A DNA stretch of 6,161 nucleotides from Planctomycetota bacterium (GTDB lineage: Bacteria; Planctomycetota; Phycisphaerae; Phycisphaerales; UBA1924), in assembly GCA_023429345.1 (NCBI GenBank), contig JAEYVB010000028.1, positions 1 through 6,161 on the forward strand. The letters run 5' to 3'. Positions 5,668-6,161 of the stretch are shown one piece after another. Each line of letters begins with the position of its first letter. The stretch's first letter is position 1. Below the pieces are notes generated by a model that was not told the origin of the DNA, searched no databases, and worked only from the letters and a program-made list of their open reading frames with translations. The translations under genes were made by a program, and so were the position numbers.

Positions 5668-6161
5668 TTACGCGAGCTCGGGCCGGAGGAGTTCGGCGAT
5701 CTCCTGCCGCCGGCGGATCAGCTTCGCGCCCGCGCTGTCGACGAGCACCTCGGCGGGGAGGGGCTGGGTGTTGTAGTTGTTGGCCATGGACATGCCGTAG
5801 GCGCCGGCGGTGAAGACCGCGATGATGTCGCCGCGCCGGACCGGCGGGATGGCGCGGTCCTTGGCGAGGAAGTCGCCGGACTCGCAGATGGGCCCGACGA
5901 TGTCGCACGTAGTGAGGCCGGGGAGGTCGAACTTCTCGGCGCGCCGGGGGGGCGCCATCGCGGGGCCGGGCTCGGCCGGCCAGATGAAGTGGAAGGCGCT
6001 GTACAGCGCGGGCCGTATCAGCGTGTGCATGCCGGCGTCGCAGATGACGAACTGCTTGCCGCCGCCGCCCTGCTTGACGTACAGGACGCGCGTGAGCAGG
6101 AGGCCGGCGTTGGCCGAGATGGTGCGGCCGGGCTCGAGGATGATGCGGAGCCCGCGGGCGA
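5668..6161 (-). CDS. lysA: Diaminopimelate decarboxylase, C-terminal part (5'-truncated)
   Basis: This cytoplasmic PLP-dependent enzyme decarboxylates meso-diaminopimelate to L-lysine, the last step of the DAP pathway. Only the last 163 residues are in the window; the gene enters from the right edge and ends with TAA at 5670-5668. Numbering from the first complete codon at 6159, the visible hallmarks are EPGR (9-12), which lies in the PLP/substrate region of fold-type III decarboxylases, and DAGMHTLIRPALY (41-53). Next come the strongly diagnostic GPICESGDFLAKDR (89-102), which contains the active-site Cys92 and Glu93 that reach across the dimer, and GAYGMSMANNYN (119-130). The end, PAEVLVD followed by IRRRQEIAELL, is typical of LysA. 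The minus-strand frame from 6030 starts at an internal Met inside DAGM and is not the gene start. The gene converges on the HEAT lipoprotein gene with 38 bases between the stops. Operon partners and regulation lie outside the window. Confidence 0.97.
   Translation of the reverse strand, partial: ARGLRIILEPGRTISANAGLLLTRVLYVKQGGGGKQFVICDAGMHTLIRPALYSAFHFIWPAEPGPAMAPPRRAEKFDLPGLTTCDIVGPICESGDFLAKDRAIPPVRRGDIIAVFTAGAYGMSMANNYNTQPLPAEVLVDSAGAKLIRRRQEIAELLRPELA

Noticed and set aside
3941..5908. Very long minus-strand open frame (655 codons) opposite the membrane protein and HEAT lipoprotein genes
   Set aside because: It is a shadow frame common in GC-rich DNA. It is Arg/Pro-rich, shows no domain, and runs antisense to three better-supported genes, including the start of the lysA overlap.

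Overview
The window is a GC-rich, gene-dense bacterial chromosome segment. The gene content and protein styles suggest a planctomycete, perhaps a Phycisphaerae-like lineage: an alpha2-type glycyl-tRNA synthetase, a lipoprotein built of DUF11/OmcB-like beta repeats, a HEAT-repeat lipoprotein, and a Gly/Pro/Arg/Gln-rich single-span membrane protein. This taxonomic reading is inference; no rRNA or other marker is present. I see no insertion sequence, CRISPR array, tRNA, rRNA or phage gene.

Layout, left to right. (1) The 3' part of glyQS on the plus strand, cut by the left edge. (2) A 166-base gap with two perfect small hairpins and a possible competing pairing. (3) A plus-strand lipoprotein gene with four DUF11-like repeats, closed by a strong intrinsic terminator. 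(4) Three closely packed plus-strand genes that look like one operon: an ABC-transporter ATPase resembling iron/heme/cobalamin import ATPases, a single-span membrane protein with a long disordered region, and a HEAT-repeat lipoprotein. The first junction is 9 bases and the second is a GTGA start/stop overlap. (5) The C-terminal part of lysA on the minus strand, converging on the operon and cut by the right edge.

The two edge genes are housekeeping: glycine tRNA charging, and the last step of lysine synthesis. The centre is cell-envelope biology. Two predicted lipoproteins and one bitopic membrane protein sit beside an ABC ATPase that has no permease gene in the window. The three-gene operon is the least explained part. 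Whether its products work together cannot be decided from this sequence alone. I do not see proof of a new biological system; the best leads are the operon and the structured leader of the DUF11 lipoprotein gene.
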